A stretch of 64,000 nt of DNA from an uncultured Mediterraneibacter sp. (GTDB lineage Bacteria; Bacillota; Clostridia; Lachnospirales; Lachnospiraceae), in assembly GCF_934309415.1 (NCBI RefSeq), contig NZ_CAKRDI010000005.1, forward strand, positions 87,975 to 151,974, written 5' to 3'. The first letter of the stretch is position 1. Each line of letters begins with the position of its first letter. The position numbers and the translations under genes were made by a program. Below the pieces are notes generated by a model, which was given only the letters and a program-made list of their open reading frames with translations, had not been told where the DNA came from and searched no databases. This document shows, in pieces, positions 17,745 through 27,253 of the stretch.

Positions 17745-18641
17745 TTATTTCTGTTTCCGTGTTTCCCCCGGTTCTTTACATAAAGACAGAATATACTGTC
17801 CATACGGTGTCTTACGCAAACGAGTTCCTAATTTCTTTAATTGTTCTTTGTCAATAAATCCACGCTTGTATGCAATCTCTTCAATACAGGATACCTGCAG
17901 TCCCTGACGATTCTGGAATGTTGCAACAAAGTTAGCTGCATCCATCAATCCATCCGGAGTTCCTGTATCAAGCCATGCGAATCCACGTCCAAGCAGTTCT
18001 ACTTTCAGATTTCCTTCTTGCAGATATCTGTTATTGATACTTGTAATCTCCAGTTCTCCACGAGAGGAAGGCTCTACTTCTTTGGCGTACTGTACCACTG
18101 AATTATCATAGAAATACAGACCCGGAACGGCATAGTTTGATTTTGGGACTTTCGGTTTTTCTTCGATAGAAAGCACATTGTTGTTTTCATCAAATTCTAC
18201 GACACCATAAGCTTTTGGGTTCTTTACATAATAACCAAAGATTGTCGCACCGTCACGCTCATTTACTCTCTGCAGTACTGGTGAAAAACTCTGACCGTAA
18301 AAGATATTGTCTCCGAGCACGAGTGCTACATCATCATCCCCGATAAAATCTTCACCGATAATAAATGCCTCCGCTAATCCTCTCGGTTTTTTCTGAACTT
18401 TATATTCGAATTTCATACCGAGCTGTGATCCATCACCAAGCAATTCTTCAAATACACTGACATCTCTCTCAGTACTGATGATCAGGACTTCTCTGATTCC
18501 GGCTAACATAAGTACTGAAAGTGGATAATAAATCATTGGTTTATCATACACTGGTAAAATCTGTTTTGAAACTGCCTGTGTGATCGGATAAAGTCTTGTT
18601 CCTGATCCCCCTGCAAGAATAATTCCTTTTCTCTTTTTCAT
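17745..18641 (-). CDS. rmlA: Glucose-1-phosphate thymidylyltransferase
   Basis: RmlA (298 residues) makes dTDP-glucose from dTTP and glucose-1-phosphate, the first step to dTDP-6-deoxy sugars. The nucleotide-binding motif [11 protein letters not shown] is at residues 9-19 and is followed by [24 protein letters not shown] and [13 protein letters not shown] match the family's metal and sugar sites. The length is normal. It follows rmlB after 23 bases in one operon. No rmlC or rmlD is present in the window, while a WecE-like aminotransferase is, so the product may be a dTDP-4-amino sugar rather than rhamnose. Confidence 0.95.
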   Translation of the reverse strand: MKKRKGIILAGGSGTRLYPITQAVSKQILPVYDKPMIYYPLSVLMLAGIREVLIISTERDVSVFEELLGDGSQLGMKFEYKVQKKPRGLAEAFIIGEDFIGDDDVALVLGDNIFYGQSFSPVLQRVNERDGATIFGYYVKNPKAYGVVEFDENNNVLSIEEKPKVPKSNYAVPGLYFYDNSVVQYAKEVEPSSRGELEITSINNRYLQEGNLKVELLGRGFAWLDTGTPDGLMDAANFVATFQNRQGLQVSCIEEIAYKRGFIDKEQLKKLGTRLRKTPYGQYILSLCKEPGETRKQK

Positions 18642-18664
18642 ATTGTCTCCATTCGCGTTACTAT

Positions 18665-19741
18665 TTACACATGATACATCTCTTTATAATAGTTCTGGTA
18701 TTCTCCGCTTGTGATATTCTCCATCCAGTCCAGATTCTTGAGATACCATCTTACTGTCTTACGGATTCCAGTTTCGAAATCTGTTTCCGGCTCCCAGCCA
18801 ACTTCTTTGCGAATCTTATCCGGAGCGATCGCATATCTTCTGTCATGACCTTTTCTGTCTTCCACATATTCAATCAGATCTTCATTGATTTTTTCTCTAC
18901 GCTTATCATCTTCCGGAAGCACATCATAAAGTATCTTCAGGATTGTCTTTACAATCTGAATATTTCTACGCTCATTGTGACCACCGATATTGTAAGTCTC
19001 TCCCAGTCTTCCTTTTTCCTGTACCATGTCGATTCCCTTGGCATGATCTTCTACATACAGCCAGTCTCTGATATTCAGACCATCTCCATAAACCGGAATC
19101 TTTTTGCCATTCAGTGCATTATTTATGATCAATGGGATTAGTTTCTCCGGAAACTGATACGGTCCATAGTTGTTACTACAGTTCGTGATATTCGCCGGGA
19201 ACTGATAAGTATCGATATAAGCTTTCACCAGCATGTCAGAAGATGCCTTACTTGCTGAATATGGACTGTGTGGTGAATATGGAGTAGTCTCATAGAAGAA
19301 AGAACCATCATCTTCCAGAGAACCGTATACTTCATCTGTTGATACATGAAGGAACTTTTTTCCCTCTTTGTAAGTTCCGTCTTCCTGCTCCCAGGCATTT
19401 CTCGCTGCATTCAGAAGAACCGTTGTTCCAAGGACATTCGTCTGAACAAAAATCTCAGGATTCTTAATGCTGCGGTCTACATGGCTTTCTGCTGCAAAAT
19501 GTACAACTCTGTCAATGTCATACTCCTGAAAAATCTTATTCACAGCCTCTGCATTGCAGATATCCTCTTTAATAAAGATATAGTTTTCATTGTTTTCGAA
19601 TTCTTTCAGGTTTTCAGGATTTCCTGCATAAGTAAGCTTGTCCAGATTGATAATTCTGATATCATTATATTTCTTGAACATATAATGAATGTAATTACTT
19701 CCGATAAATCCGGCTCCGCCAGTTACTAAATATGTTTTCAT
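18665..19741 (-). CDS. rmlB: dTDP-glucose 4,6-dehydratase
   Basis: RmlB (358 residues) is a short-chain dehydrogenase-type enzyme that turns dTDP-glucose into dTDP-4-keto-6-deoxyglucose. The NAD site [11 protein letters not shown] is at residues 7-17, STDEVYGSL carries the active-site acid region, and Tyr161/Lys165 form the YxxxK pair (YSASK). The substrate loop [15 protein letters not shown] is intact. Its product feeds rhamnose (RmlCD) or 4-amino sugars (WecE type); only the second kind of enzyme is seen here, at 30276-31409. A short ribosome site (GAGG) precedes the ATG. Confidence 0.95.
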   Translation of the reverse strand: MKTYLVTGGAGFIGSNYIHYMFKKYNDIRIINLDKLTYAGNPENLKEFENNENYIFIKEDICNAEAVNKIFQEYDIDRVVHFAAESHVDRSIKNPEIFVQTNVLGTTVLLNAARNAWEQEDGTYKEGKKFLHVSTDEVYGSLEDDGSFFYETTPYSPHSPYSASKASSDMLVKAYIDTYQFPANITNCSNNYGPYQFPEKLIPLIINNALNGKKIPVYGDGLNIRDWLYVEDHAKGIDMVQEKGRLGETYNIGGHNERRNIQIVKTILKILYDVLPEDDKRREKINEDLIEYVEDRKGHDRRYAIAPDKIRKEVGWEPETDFETGIRKTVRWYLKNLDWMENITSGEYQNYYKEMYHV

Positions 19742-19973
19742 TTCCTATTTTCCTCGTACTTTTACTATTTTATCTATAATTCTTATAGGGTAATATCATC
19801 ATATCATATATATTATTAATTTAAAATGGATATTTCTAATAATTACTTGGCTTTTTGCACAATTTCGCATACACAATTCTTTATTATCCTTGTTTTTTTC
19901 GCGCAATTCATCGTAATCAATTCTGATCCATATACATATCCTACAAAAAATTTTCTTTAATTTCAGGCATAAA

Positions 19974-20025
19974 TTAAGTGCGATAAAAATTGAACAGGCT
20001 TTTCTGTTCTTATTTTTCGCACTCA
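19974..20025. other. Long imperfect hairpin downstream of the GH25 gene
   Basis: The 372-base gap 19742-20113 holds this inverted repeat with arms of about 22 bases (built on AGTGCGA and GAACAG) and a six-base loop. There is no T-run, so it may protect the 3' end of the GH25 mRNA rather than end transcription. Nothing else convincing is in the gap. Confidence 0.45.
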
Positions 20026-20113
20026 ATTTATTTTATTATAGAATTTTTAAACATATAAGGTACATTCTGTTCCAATATATCTAATCGCTCAATATAATAG
20101 CTGATTCTATATT

Positions 20114-21691
20114 CTATTTTGCTTTTCCATACACATATGGAGCCTTTTCGCCAACTACAATCTTGCCACTTCCATTCTTGAAATACGGATATACCCAGTA
20201 GAAATTATACTCGCTGCTTAGCGCATTCTTATCTGTATATGAAAGCTTACCTGTCATCCCAATATAACCATACTCTCCATTACTTCCATGTTTTCCATAA
20301 ATCAGATATCCTTCTGCTCCATCTGATTTACTCCATTGTAAGCTAACACCCTTTTTCACTGAAGAAGCTTTCAAATTTGTTACGGCAGCACATTTCTTAA
20401 CTTTTCCGTAAACATATTTATCCGGCTTTGAACTTATAATTCTATTTCCGGAAGCATCTTTCCGATATGAGTAAACCCAGTAGAAATTGTATTCATCAGT
20501 TAACGCATTCTTATCTGTATATGAAAGCTTACCTGTCATTCCAATATAACCATATTCACCATTGCTACCACGTTTTCCATAAATCAGATATCCTTCCGCT
20601 CCTTTTGATCTACTCCAGGAAACTTTCACATCTCCTACATTTGATGTTGCTTTAAGGTCCTGGACTTTCTCTGGTACTGAAGCAACTGTTCCAAAATCCA
20701 TATTCAGATCAATTTTGGAATCAATTCCGTCAACTGTTCCATCCGCTGTACACTGCCACATTGTATATTCACCTTTATAGGTACAGTTTGAATTGTATTG
20801 TGCAACCCATTTATCCGCTTGATCAAAATAGGAGCCTGTAAGGAAATTATCAAACCAGTCTTTATTAGCATAAATTCCCACAGTATATCCTGCATTTTCT
20901 ATAATGTCGCAAAATGTTTTCGCTACTTCTGCAATCTGAGCGGAATTCAACTTATTCCTTACAGAGTTTTCTTCCAGATCAAGATATATCGGATATGTCA
21001 ATTTGTAATTTTTCACTAGACGCAATACATGTTCTGCTTCACTCTTTGCTGCCTCTTTACTGTCCGCATAAGAATAAATATATGCACCAAACGGAATTCC
21101 GTTTTGGGTACATGCATCTGCATTTATTTTCCAGTATGTATCATCCTGTGATGTTTCATTATTCCCATACCCGCAACGTATAATCGCATAATCTACATCT
21201 GTTGCCTTTACTTTATTCCATTTTATATTTCCTTGCCATTTACTGACATCTATACCTTTTGCAATAGCCCCCTGAATTTCCTGGCCTTGATCATTATAGA
21301 ACTTTCCATCGACTTTGCTCCATGCTTTCGCAGCAGCTCTTGAATATCCCGACACATCTTCATAAATTCTTTCTCCGTCACTATATCTCCAGCTATTACT
21401 TCGATCGCCAATCTGTGCCTGCTGAGGATCTGATTCTGCTTCTGATCCACTCTCTCCATTCACTTCATCAGTTTCTTCTGTCATATCCTCATTACTCGGA
21501 TTTTCATCACCTGCAGAATCTTCCACCATCTCATTCTCTGTATTCTCAGTCAATGTCTCCGGCAATTCTTCTGCTGTTGTATCCGCTGATATTATTTCCT
21601 CTTCTGCATAAATGGACGCTGGCATACCTCCTGTAAGAACAGCAGCCGCCGCTGCAATTGCCAAACATCTCATGCACACTTTATTTTTCAT
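20114..21691 (-). CDS. Secreted GH25 muramidase with two FN3-like modules
   Basis: A 525-residue wall hydrolase of the glycoside hydrolase 25 (Chalaropsis lysozyme) family, cutting between MurNAc and GlcNAc. A signal peptide (MKNKVCMRCLAIAAAAAVL) and acidic linker lead to the catalytic domain (about 143-330), with GIDVSKWQG (Asp148) and the catalytic DxE in YLDLEEN (Asp238, Glu240). Two FN3-like modules with GYLIYGK and GYIGMTG follow, ending YVYGKAK. The ATG at 21691 has AAAGG upstream; a longer reading from 21748 would begin inside a dispersed palindromic repeat and lacks a ribosome site. It sits inside the polysaccharide locus beside the NlpC/P60 gene. Confidence 0.92.
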   Translation of the reverse strand: MKNKVCMRCLAIAAAAAVLTGGMPASIYAEEEIISADTTAEELPETLTENTENEMVEDSAGDENPSNEDMTEETDEVNGESGSEAESDPQQAQIGDRSNSWRYSDGERIYEDVSGYSRAAAKAWSKVDGKFYNDQGQEIQGAIAKGIDVSKWQGNIKWNKVKATDVDYAIIRCGYGNNETSQDDTYWKINADACTQNGIPFGAYIYSYADSKEAAKSEAEHVLRLVKNYKLTYPIYLDLEENSVRNKLNSAQIAEVAKTFCDIIENAGYTVGIYANKDWFDNFLTGSYFDQADKWVAQYNSNCTYKGEYTMWQCTADGTVDGIDSKIDLNMDFGTVASVPEKVQDLKATSNVGDVKVSWSRSKGAEGYLIYGKRGSNGEYGYIGMTGKLSYTDKNALTDEYNFYWVYSYRKDASGNRIISSKPDKYVYGKVKKCAAVTNLKASSVKKGVSLQWSKSDGAEGYLIYGKHGSNGEYGYIGMTGKLSYTDKNALSSEYNFYWVYPYFKNGSGKIVVGEKAPYVYGKAK

Positions 21692-21715
21692 GATTTTTCC
21701 TTTCGTTTTCCTAAA

Positions 21716-21800
21716 GCGCATCTGAAAAATCATTCCTGCACTCTGCATCCCCCACTTTGTGGGAGATGCATCTTACAGAAAGCGTTTTTCAGACATGCTC
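21716..21800. repeat. Dispersed imperfect palindrome, short copy
   Basis: Ends GCGCATCTGAAAAATCATTC and GTTTTTCAGACATGCTC form an imperfect inverted repeat around an inner hairpin (ATGCATC and its partner). It belongs to the same family as the copy at 51748-51913. Lying 16 bases after the NlpC/P60 stop, it could also serve as a terminator. Confidence 0.6.
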
Positions 21801-21815
21801 CAGCCTGCAGTTTCT

Positions 21816-23621
21816 TTAATAATAACGTCTGATTGATTTTATTATCATATAATCTGCATCGCCAATCTGAATACCATTAATTTCTGTTCCATCCGATCTA
21901 TATGCTGAAGTTGAATGAATAATTCTTCCATTACCTACGTAAATAGATGCATGACAAGCTTTTTCTGACAAATCATAACAGAAACAGATGATATCTCCAG
22001 GTCTTGCATTTTTCAAATCACGTCCGACATTAACGCCGGATTCTGCCTGTGCAGCCGCCGTTCTCGGAAGTGAAATTCCAAAATGAGCATGAACCTGTGA
22101 TGTAAAACCTGAACAGTCTACACCTTTTCGCAAATCATTACCGCCCCAGACATAAGGTGTCCCTATAAACTGCCATCCATAATCCGCAATCGCCTGTCCT
22201 TTGCTATAATTCTTGGCTTTTCCATAAACATATGTATTCGACATGCCAATTACTTTTTTATTATTAATTGTACGATATGGATATACGCGATAAAAGTTTG
22301 TCTTGCTTTTAGAAGCTTTTGTATCTACATACTCAGTTCCCATTGTACTTGCAAGATATTCAAACTTTCCATCCCCCTGTTTGCGATAAATGCAATATCC
22401 ATCCGCTTTTGCATTATTGTTCTTCTCCCACTGTACTCTTACCTGTCCAATCTGTTCATAGCTGTACAAATTGGAGACTGCCGGTATAGATGCTTTTCCG
22501 TAGACATAAGAGGTACACGGTCCAATCCGTTTTTTTCCATTTGCATCTAATGAATACGCATATACTTTATAAAAATTATATTCTGACATAGACGCTTTTT
22601 CATCTGTATAATAACGACTTACCCATCCGTCTTCTGCTTTAATAATATCGTGATATTTAAAACTTCCGTCATTTCCGACTTTTCGGTAGATAATAAAGCC
22701 ATCGATATCAGTATTATAATTATCGTTATATTGCGTACTCCAATAGAGATTTACTTTACCATCCCACTGGTCTACTTCCAGCTCTAAGTCTGTCACCTGT
22801 GGAACTCCTACCGGCTTTGCATAAACATATTCTTTGGATTGACCAACACATCTTTTTCCATTTTCATCTGTATAATATGGATAAATCCGATAATAATTGT
22901 ATTCCCCCTGCAATGCAGTATTGTCCATAAACGTTGTTCCACTCACCATATAACGATAGGTAAATGTATCTTCGTATGCAGTTTTTCGATAAACCAGATA
23001 TCCTTCTGCTTCTTTTGATGCATTCCAGCTTAACTGAACATAATCTGAATACTGCAATGACGCTTTCAGATCTGTAACTGCTTCTGGACCTACACCTGGT
23101 TTTGCATAAACATACTCTGTTGAAGCACCTACAATCCTCTTTCCTGAATCATCTGTATTATATGGATATACCCTGTAGAAATTATAAACGCCCCTCTCAG
23201 CCTTTGTATCTTTGAATGAATTCCCACTTACCATATAACAATAAGAAAAGTTTTCTTCTGTTCCCGCCTTTCGATAAATCAGATATCCCTCTGCATCACT
23301 TTCATCCCAGGTAAGTTGTACCTGATTCCAGTTAACAATCTGCGCTTTCAAATTTGTAACTGCTTCCGGCTGCATGATATCTGTGCTTCTTGTCTCTTCC
23401 AAAATTTCTTCGTCTTCTGATTTCTCAGTATCAGCTATTACACTTTCTGCGCCTTCTCCACTCTCTTCTTCATCTGCTGTCGGCATTTCATCACTGATTA
23501 CTGTCTCTGTCGTACTTTCCTCATTCTCCTGAAGTTCATACGCACTGACTGGCATAGTTCCTGTCAGAAGTATGGAACTAACAACAATTGCTGCAAGCAT
23601 CTGAACTTTTTTCTTTTTCAT
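21816..23621 (-). CDS. Secreted NlpC/P60 peptidoglycan endopeptidase with four FN3-like modules
   Basis: A 601-residue exported protein. The order is unlike its neighbours: signal peptide (MKKKKVQMLAAIVVSSILL), acidic linker, four FN3-like modules (about 88-475, with GYLIYRK and NFYRVYPY), then the NlpC/P60 domain at the C-terminus. The catalytic Cys503 lies in VDCSGF and His557 in CHASIYVGNG, after the usual GTPYVWGG. The enzyme class cuts peptide cross-links or stem peptides of the wall. AAAGGGGG precedes the ATG. It starts 13 bases after the acyltransferase gene, so both should be read in one transcript. Confidence 0.93.
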   Translation of the reverse strand: MKKKKVQMLAAIVVSSILLTGTMPVSAYELQENEESTTETVISDEMPTADEEESGEGAESVIADTEKSEDEEILEETRSTDIMQPEAVTNLKAQIVNWNQVQLTWDESDAEGYLIYRKAGTEENFSYCYMVSGNSFKDTKAERGVYNFYRVYPYNTDDSGKRIVGASTEYVYAKPGVGPEAVTDLKASLQYSDYVQLSWNASKEAEGYLVYRKTAYEDTFTYRYMVSGTTFMDNTALQGEYNYYRIYPYYTDENGKRCVGQSKEYVYAKPVGVPQVTDLELEVDQWDGKVNLYWSTQYNDNYNTDIDGFIIYRKVGNDGSFKYHDIIKAEDGWVSRYYTDEKASMSEYNFYKVYAYSLDANGKKRIGPCTSYVYGKASIPAVSNLYSYEQIGQVRVQWEKNNNAKADGYCIYRKQGDGKFEYLASTMGTEYVDTKASKSKTNFYRVYPYRTINNKKVIGMSNTYVYGKAKNYSKGQAIADYGWQFIGTPYVWGGNDLRKGVDCSGFTSQVHAHFGISLPRTAAAQAESGVNVGRDLKNARPGDIICFCYDLSEKACHASIYVGNGRIIHSTSAYRSDGTEINGIQIGDADYMIIKSIRRYY

Positions 23622-23634
23622 GTTTAATCCCCCT

Positions 23635-24711
23635 TTATTTTAAAGCTTTTGTTATATTCTGTGCTACCCTTCCAATCATCTCATCATAATGTAATCCCTG
23701 TTTAATCTTTTCAATTATAATTGCGATTGCCAAACTCACACCAAGCAATGTAAGATAACTAAGCAATGCATTATGTGACCAATATATCATTCCCGGACAA
23801 AATGTATAAAAAAATGCATGTAGCATAAATATATCTCCTGAGTATTTTCCCAGAAACTGTAAAGTTTTGGTTATGTTTTTTCTTCTAAAATATTTTGAAA
23901 CAAGTATAATAATTAAAAATGCACTGATAGCACTTACAACACTATTAATCTGCCACTGGTCAGTTTCTTTAAATTTATATTTAAAAGTGAGTAAAATAAC
24001 AATCATCAAAAATTCTACTATGAACTCAATTGTATTTTTTGTCCTATTTTCTTTTACTTTTAAAACCTGATCAAAAAATTGAGTTTTCATGCAGATAACC
24101 GCCAGAATCACAATCAGGAAATAATTAGAATACTTTCCTCCATAAATTGACTGAATTCCGTCCGGCATATACTGTAACACCAAAAAGCCTATTATGAAAC
24201 CTGCCGTCCCTAACTTTTCACAATAAATATAAACAATAGGCATTACTATAATCAACAGTTGGGCAAAGCACATATACCACCATACCCCTGTCAACATTGG
24301 TGTATGAAAAAAATCTGCCCATCCCATAAAATCCAGAAAGACTTTTTTCAGATCATTTTCATATACCTGCAATGGATTGCCAACAAATATTCTATATAGT
24401 ATAAAGACTATGACATAAATAATCCAATATGACTTCATCAAAGAAATCCAATGCTTTAAAATAAACTGCATTGGATTTTCTTCTCCTTTGTGCCTTTTAT
24501 ACTGATACGACAGTCCATACGCTGATAAAAACACGAAAACCCACACACAGATTCGAGCTGCCGTAGCAACCGGCTCTATCAGCGATTCAGAAAGCAATAG
24601 AAATTTTATTCCACTTTGTTGTACACGTTCCGGACTGTAAAACAAATGATGAAACAGCAATAGCAATATTGCAATCCCTTTCACTTTTGTAGTTTCATTC
24701 TTATTAAACAT
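23635..24711 (-). CDS. Membrane acyltransferase 3 (OafA-like) family protein
   Basis: A 358-residue protein with about ten membrane segments of the acyltransferase-3 family, which moves acetyl or similar groups onto exported sugars. The early Lys-Gly-Ile-Ala-Ile and the HH pair in LLLFHHLFYSPE, near residue 21, match the family's N-terminal His site. The C-terminal half keeps GKYSGDIFMLHAFFY, a common family motif. Context suggests O-acetylation of the polysaccharide made by this locus; the acceptor is unknown. Confidence 0.82.
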   Translation of the reverse strand: MFNKNETTKVKGIAILLLLFHHLFYSPERVQQSGIKFLLLSESLIEPVATAARICVWVFVFLSAYGLSYQYKRHKGEENPMQFILKHWISLMKSYWIIYVIVFILYRIFVGNPLQVYENDLKKVFLDFMGWADFFHTPMLTGVWWYMCFAQLLIIVMPIVYIYCEKLGTAGFIIGFLVLQYMPDGIQSIYGGKYSNYFLIVILAVICMKTQFFDQVLKVKENRTKNTIEFIVEFLMIVILLTFKYKFKETDQWQINSVVSAISAFLIIILVSKYFRRKNITKTLQFLGKYSGDIFMLHAFFYTFCPGMIYWSHNALLSYLTLLGVSLAIAIIIEKIKQGLHYDEMIGRVAQNITKALK

Positions 24712-24739
24712 CTCTCATACCTTGTATTTCTTTGTACCC

Positions 24740-25081
24740 TTATACATGGATAAAAATTAATATCCCCACTATAATTAACACATTTCCCAGTACCTTTTTT
24801 ACTGTTATTTTCTCTTTTAAAATAATTCTGCTGAGTATCAATACAAAAACATACGTTGATGAGGCAATCGCATTTTCTTCTTTGAGATTCATAAACCCAA
24901 GCAAATATATATTAGTCACAAGAACAATTGCCAGAATCATATATGATGATATTACCCAGGGATTAAGATATTCTCTGATTTTATTTTCATATTTTTTTTC
25001 AGCACTTACATTTAATAAAATCTGTGAAACAGCTGATGCAAATGCTGTTGCCACAACCCCAATATAATACGGATTATTCAT
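24740..25081 (-). CDS. Small EamA/SMR-like membrane protein, partner of the next gene
   Basis: A 113-residue protein with four membrane helices, the size of half an EamA transporter. It is like ArnE/ArnF, which flip an undecaprenyl-phosphate sugar across the membrane. LSRIILKEKITVKKVLGNVLIIVGI matches the conserved last-helix hairpin of the EamA/SMR fold. It overlaps the upstream EamA gene by 8 bases, so the two are translated together and probably form a heterodimer. Multidrug export is the other possibility, but the neighbours argue for a lipid-sugar substrate. Confidence 0.75.
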   Translation of the reverse strand: MNNPYYIGVVATAFASAVSQILLNVSAEKKYENKIREYLNPWVISSYMILAIVLVTNIYLLGFMNLKEENAIASSTYVFVLILSRIILKEKITVKKVLGNVLIIVGILIFIHV

Positions 25082-25427
25082 CTTGTGCCACCAATATTAC
25101 TCCTGTGATAATAATCACTGCACCAATTATATTGTAAAGAGTAATCCTTTCATTAAAAATCAAAGCTGAAAAAAACATTGTCCAGATTAAAGAAACACTT
25201 TTATTGGAGTATCCTACAGAAGGCTTAAATCTTTTAATTACCTGCTGCCATAAGATTGCATAACTTCCCAGCGTTATAAATATTCCAGCAAAACAGATTA
25301 AATATTTAAAAGATAAAAACGGATATCTGGAAGCCGCTTTTGATAAAATTGATGTCATTGTGTACCATAAAATACACAAGTGCAAAAACAGAAAATCTTT
25401 CATTCGCTGCTGCTTGGTGTTTACCAT
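25074..25427 (-). CDS. Small EamA/SMR-like membrane protein, probable heterodimer subunit
   Basis: About 117 residues with four membrane helices and the family signature SLIWTMFFSALIFNERIT followed by a GAVIIITGVIL last helix. It pairs with the overlapping gene downstream, as ArnE pairs with ArnF. Two starts are possible: ATG 25436 lies only two bases after GGAG, while ATG 25427 has better spacing and was chosen. Both overlap the end of the GT-C gene, showing tight coupling. Confidence 0.75.
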   Translation of the reverse strand: MVNTKQQRMKDFLFLHLCILWYTMTSILSKAASRYPFLSFKYLICFAGIFITLGSYAILWQQVIKRFKPSVGYSNKSVSLIWTMFFSALIFNERITLYNIIGAVIIITGVILVAQDE

Positions 25428-27253
25428 AATTTCCATATCTCCATTTCTTTTACTGAATCAGGTTCATACAATGTAAAATAATCATTTTCATATAGCTTGG
25501 AATATTTATAAACATCCATAAACTCAAAGATCAGATCTTTCTTTCCCTCTGAATTATTCATTTCTTCTTTTTCTTTTAACACATCATAATTTTCAGAACT
25601 GAATCCTTCATACGGATTTGTCTTACATACTAAAATAATCGGGCGTTTTTCTCTTCTTCCTGTTCGTACCTGTAAATCACTATATAATTTATCATAAGTA
25701 TACGATGTTCCTGACACCCATGGCCTCACATAAGAATCCATTCCGGTCAAATAATAAAAACCAACTCCATTTCCAACAACTAACAGTTCACGATCCTGGT
25801 CATCAAGTACATCCAATACACCATTAATTGCTTCTGCTTCACGCTCAGTTGTTCTTATATATTTCACTTTACCACTGTCTACTTTAGCTGTCAGCTCTGT
25901 TCTGTCTGTTGAATCAAAATTATTCGTTGTCAACACAAATCTGCCAAAACACATCGCTCCAACAAAAATCACTATCCCCAGTGTAACGTGCAAAGATTTC
26001 GCCGAAAGTTTCTCCACTGAAAATTTTTTAATTGCAGGGAAACAAATCTTTTGTGAGCCATAAAAAACTTCTTTTATTTTATTTCCAACAAAAGGAACAA
26101 TAATCCACAAACCTAAAATAACATGCTTCGCTCTTGCTGCTGATCCTACAATACACAATAAAATTAATGCAATAGACATCAGCGCAATGGTTCCATCCTC
26201 AGCATATTTTCGTGTGGAACTAATAATTCCTTTAATTATATAATAGATGCTTATTCCAAAACACATTCCATACAGGAACCATGAAAAAGAGGTGAGCTGA
26301 ATAAATGCCGGAGCCTGTCCAACCTTATAAATTGCTATATACATGACTGGGCTCATAAGGAGGATATACGCTGCAAGTGCAATAATCCTTTTTCCTCTTT
26401 TCTTCTGCATCCACTCATACAAACAGGAAAACCCTAAAATACAAAGAGTAAAAATCAATGCTGCAAGACCGCCCCAAAACGTATCCCGTATAAGATTTTC
26501 AAGCATAGAAGACGTTCCATAGGCTGCACTGCTTGTACTTCCAAGATCATTCAGTCTGAATAGTTCTCCTATGATTATCTCCGTCAACTGAAATACATAT
26601 AAAAATACAGCTACGCAAATTCCTACAGCAACATAACCGCCTGCAAATGAAAAAATTCTTTTTACAAGTCCTTTTTTATTTTTTTCCACCCAGATATGCC
26701 AGTAAAAAATGCATAATACACACACCAGTGTCAAGATACTTGGCATACGACATGTTACCGCAAGTGCTCCCAGGCATCCAGAAACAAACAGCAAATAATT
26801 TTTCTTTTTTACTAATGCCTGATACATAAAACATAGCATCATACAGCATAACGCCATATTCAACTGATGATAATTGAATATGTTTACATATGTGCTGATA
26901 CCACACATCGTTATAGCAATACCACAAACTGTTGTTTTTGAACCAAATCTTTCTTTAAAAGTTCTGTAAACTACAAGACATGTAAGCCATTCTAGTAAAA
27001 TTTCCAATACATTCAGCCCCCAGAGTCCCAGTCCTGGAAATGCTTTTAACCACACCGCCCCAATCAGTGTTGCCAGATAAGTTGTGTATGTTCCATATAC
27101 AGATAACGGCGTATCATACTGATACAGATAGTATCCTGTATCAACAAGATCCAGACCAAGGAAAGAATTGTATACCGGCCATACCACAATTGCTATAAAG
27201 CACAAAACTTTTACACTTATATCTATTATTTTTTCTCTCTTTATCTGTCTCAT
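25421..27253 (-). CDS. Polytopic membrane glycosyltransferase (GT-C fold, ArnT/GT39-like)
   Basis: A 610-residue protein with about twelve membrane segments and a soluble C-terminal part. The first outer loop has LDLVDTGYYLYQYD (about 32-45), with the Asp residues expected for lipid-phosphate-sugar-dependent GT-C enzymes. I could not assign a precise family. The ATG at 27253 overlaps the epimerase stop in TGATG, so translation is coupled; a GTG just upstream is less likely. It probably takes a sugar from an undecaprenyl-phosphate carrier outside the membrane and places it on the polysaccharide. Confidence 0.7.
   Translation of the reverse strand: MRQIKREKIIDISVKVLCFIAIVVWPVYNSFLGLDLVDTGYYLYQYDTPLSVYGTYTTYLATLIGAVWLKAFPGLGLWGLNVLEILLEWLTCLVVYRTFKERFGSKTTVCGIAITMCGISTYVNIFNYHQLNMALCCMMLCFMYQALVKKKNYLLFVSGCLGALAVTCRMPSILTLVCVLCIFYWHIWVEKNKKGLVKRIFSFAGGYVAVGICVAVFLYVFQLTEIIIGELFRLNDLGSTSSAAYGTSSMLENLIRDTFWGGLAALIFTLCILGFSCLYEWMQKKRGKRIIALAAYILLMSPVMYIAIYKVGQAPAFIQLTSFSWFLYGMCFGISIYYIIKGIISSTRKYAEDGTIALMSIALILLCIVGSAARAKHVILGLWIIVPFVGNKIKEVFYGSQKICFPAIKKFSVEKLSAKSLHVTLGIVIFVGAMCFGRFVLTTNNFDSTDRTELTAKVDSGKVKYIRTTEREAEAINGVLDVLDDQDRELLVVGNGVGFYYLTGMDSYVRPWVSGTSYTYDKLYSDLQVRTGRREKRPIILVCKTNPYEGFSSENYDVLKEKEEMNNSEGKKDLIFEFMDVYKYSKLYENDYFTLYEPDSVKEMEIWKLW

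Noticed and set aside
19799-20026. A 75-codon minus-strand frame after rmlB
   Set aside because: It overlaps a hairpin-forming AT-rich gap, has no ribosome site and an odd composition rich in Ile, Lys and Cys.
24740-25427. Multidrug (EmrE-type) efflux pair
   Set aside because: The two small proteins overlap each other and a glycan enzyme gene, and sit in a lipid-sugar pathway, so an ArnE/ArnF-like role is more likely.
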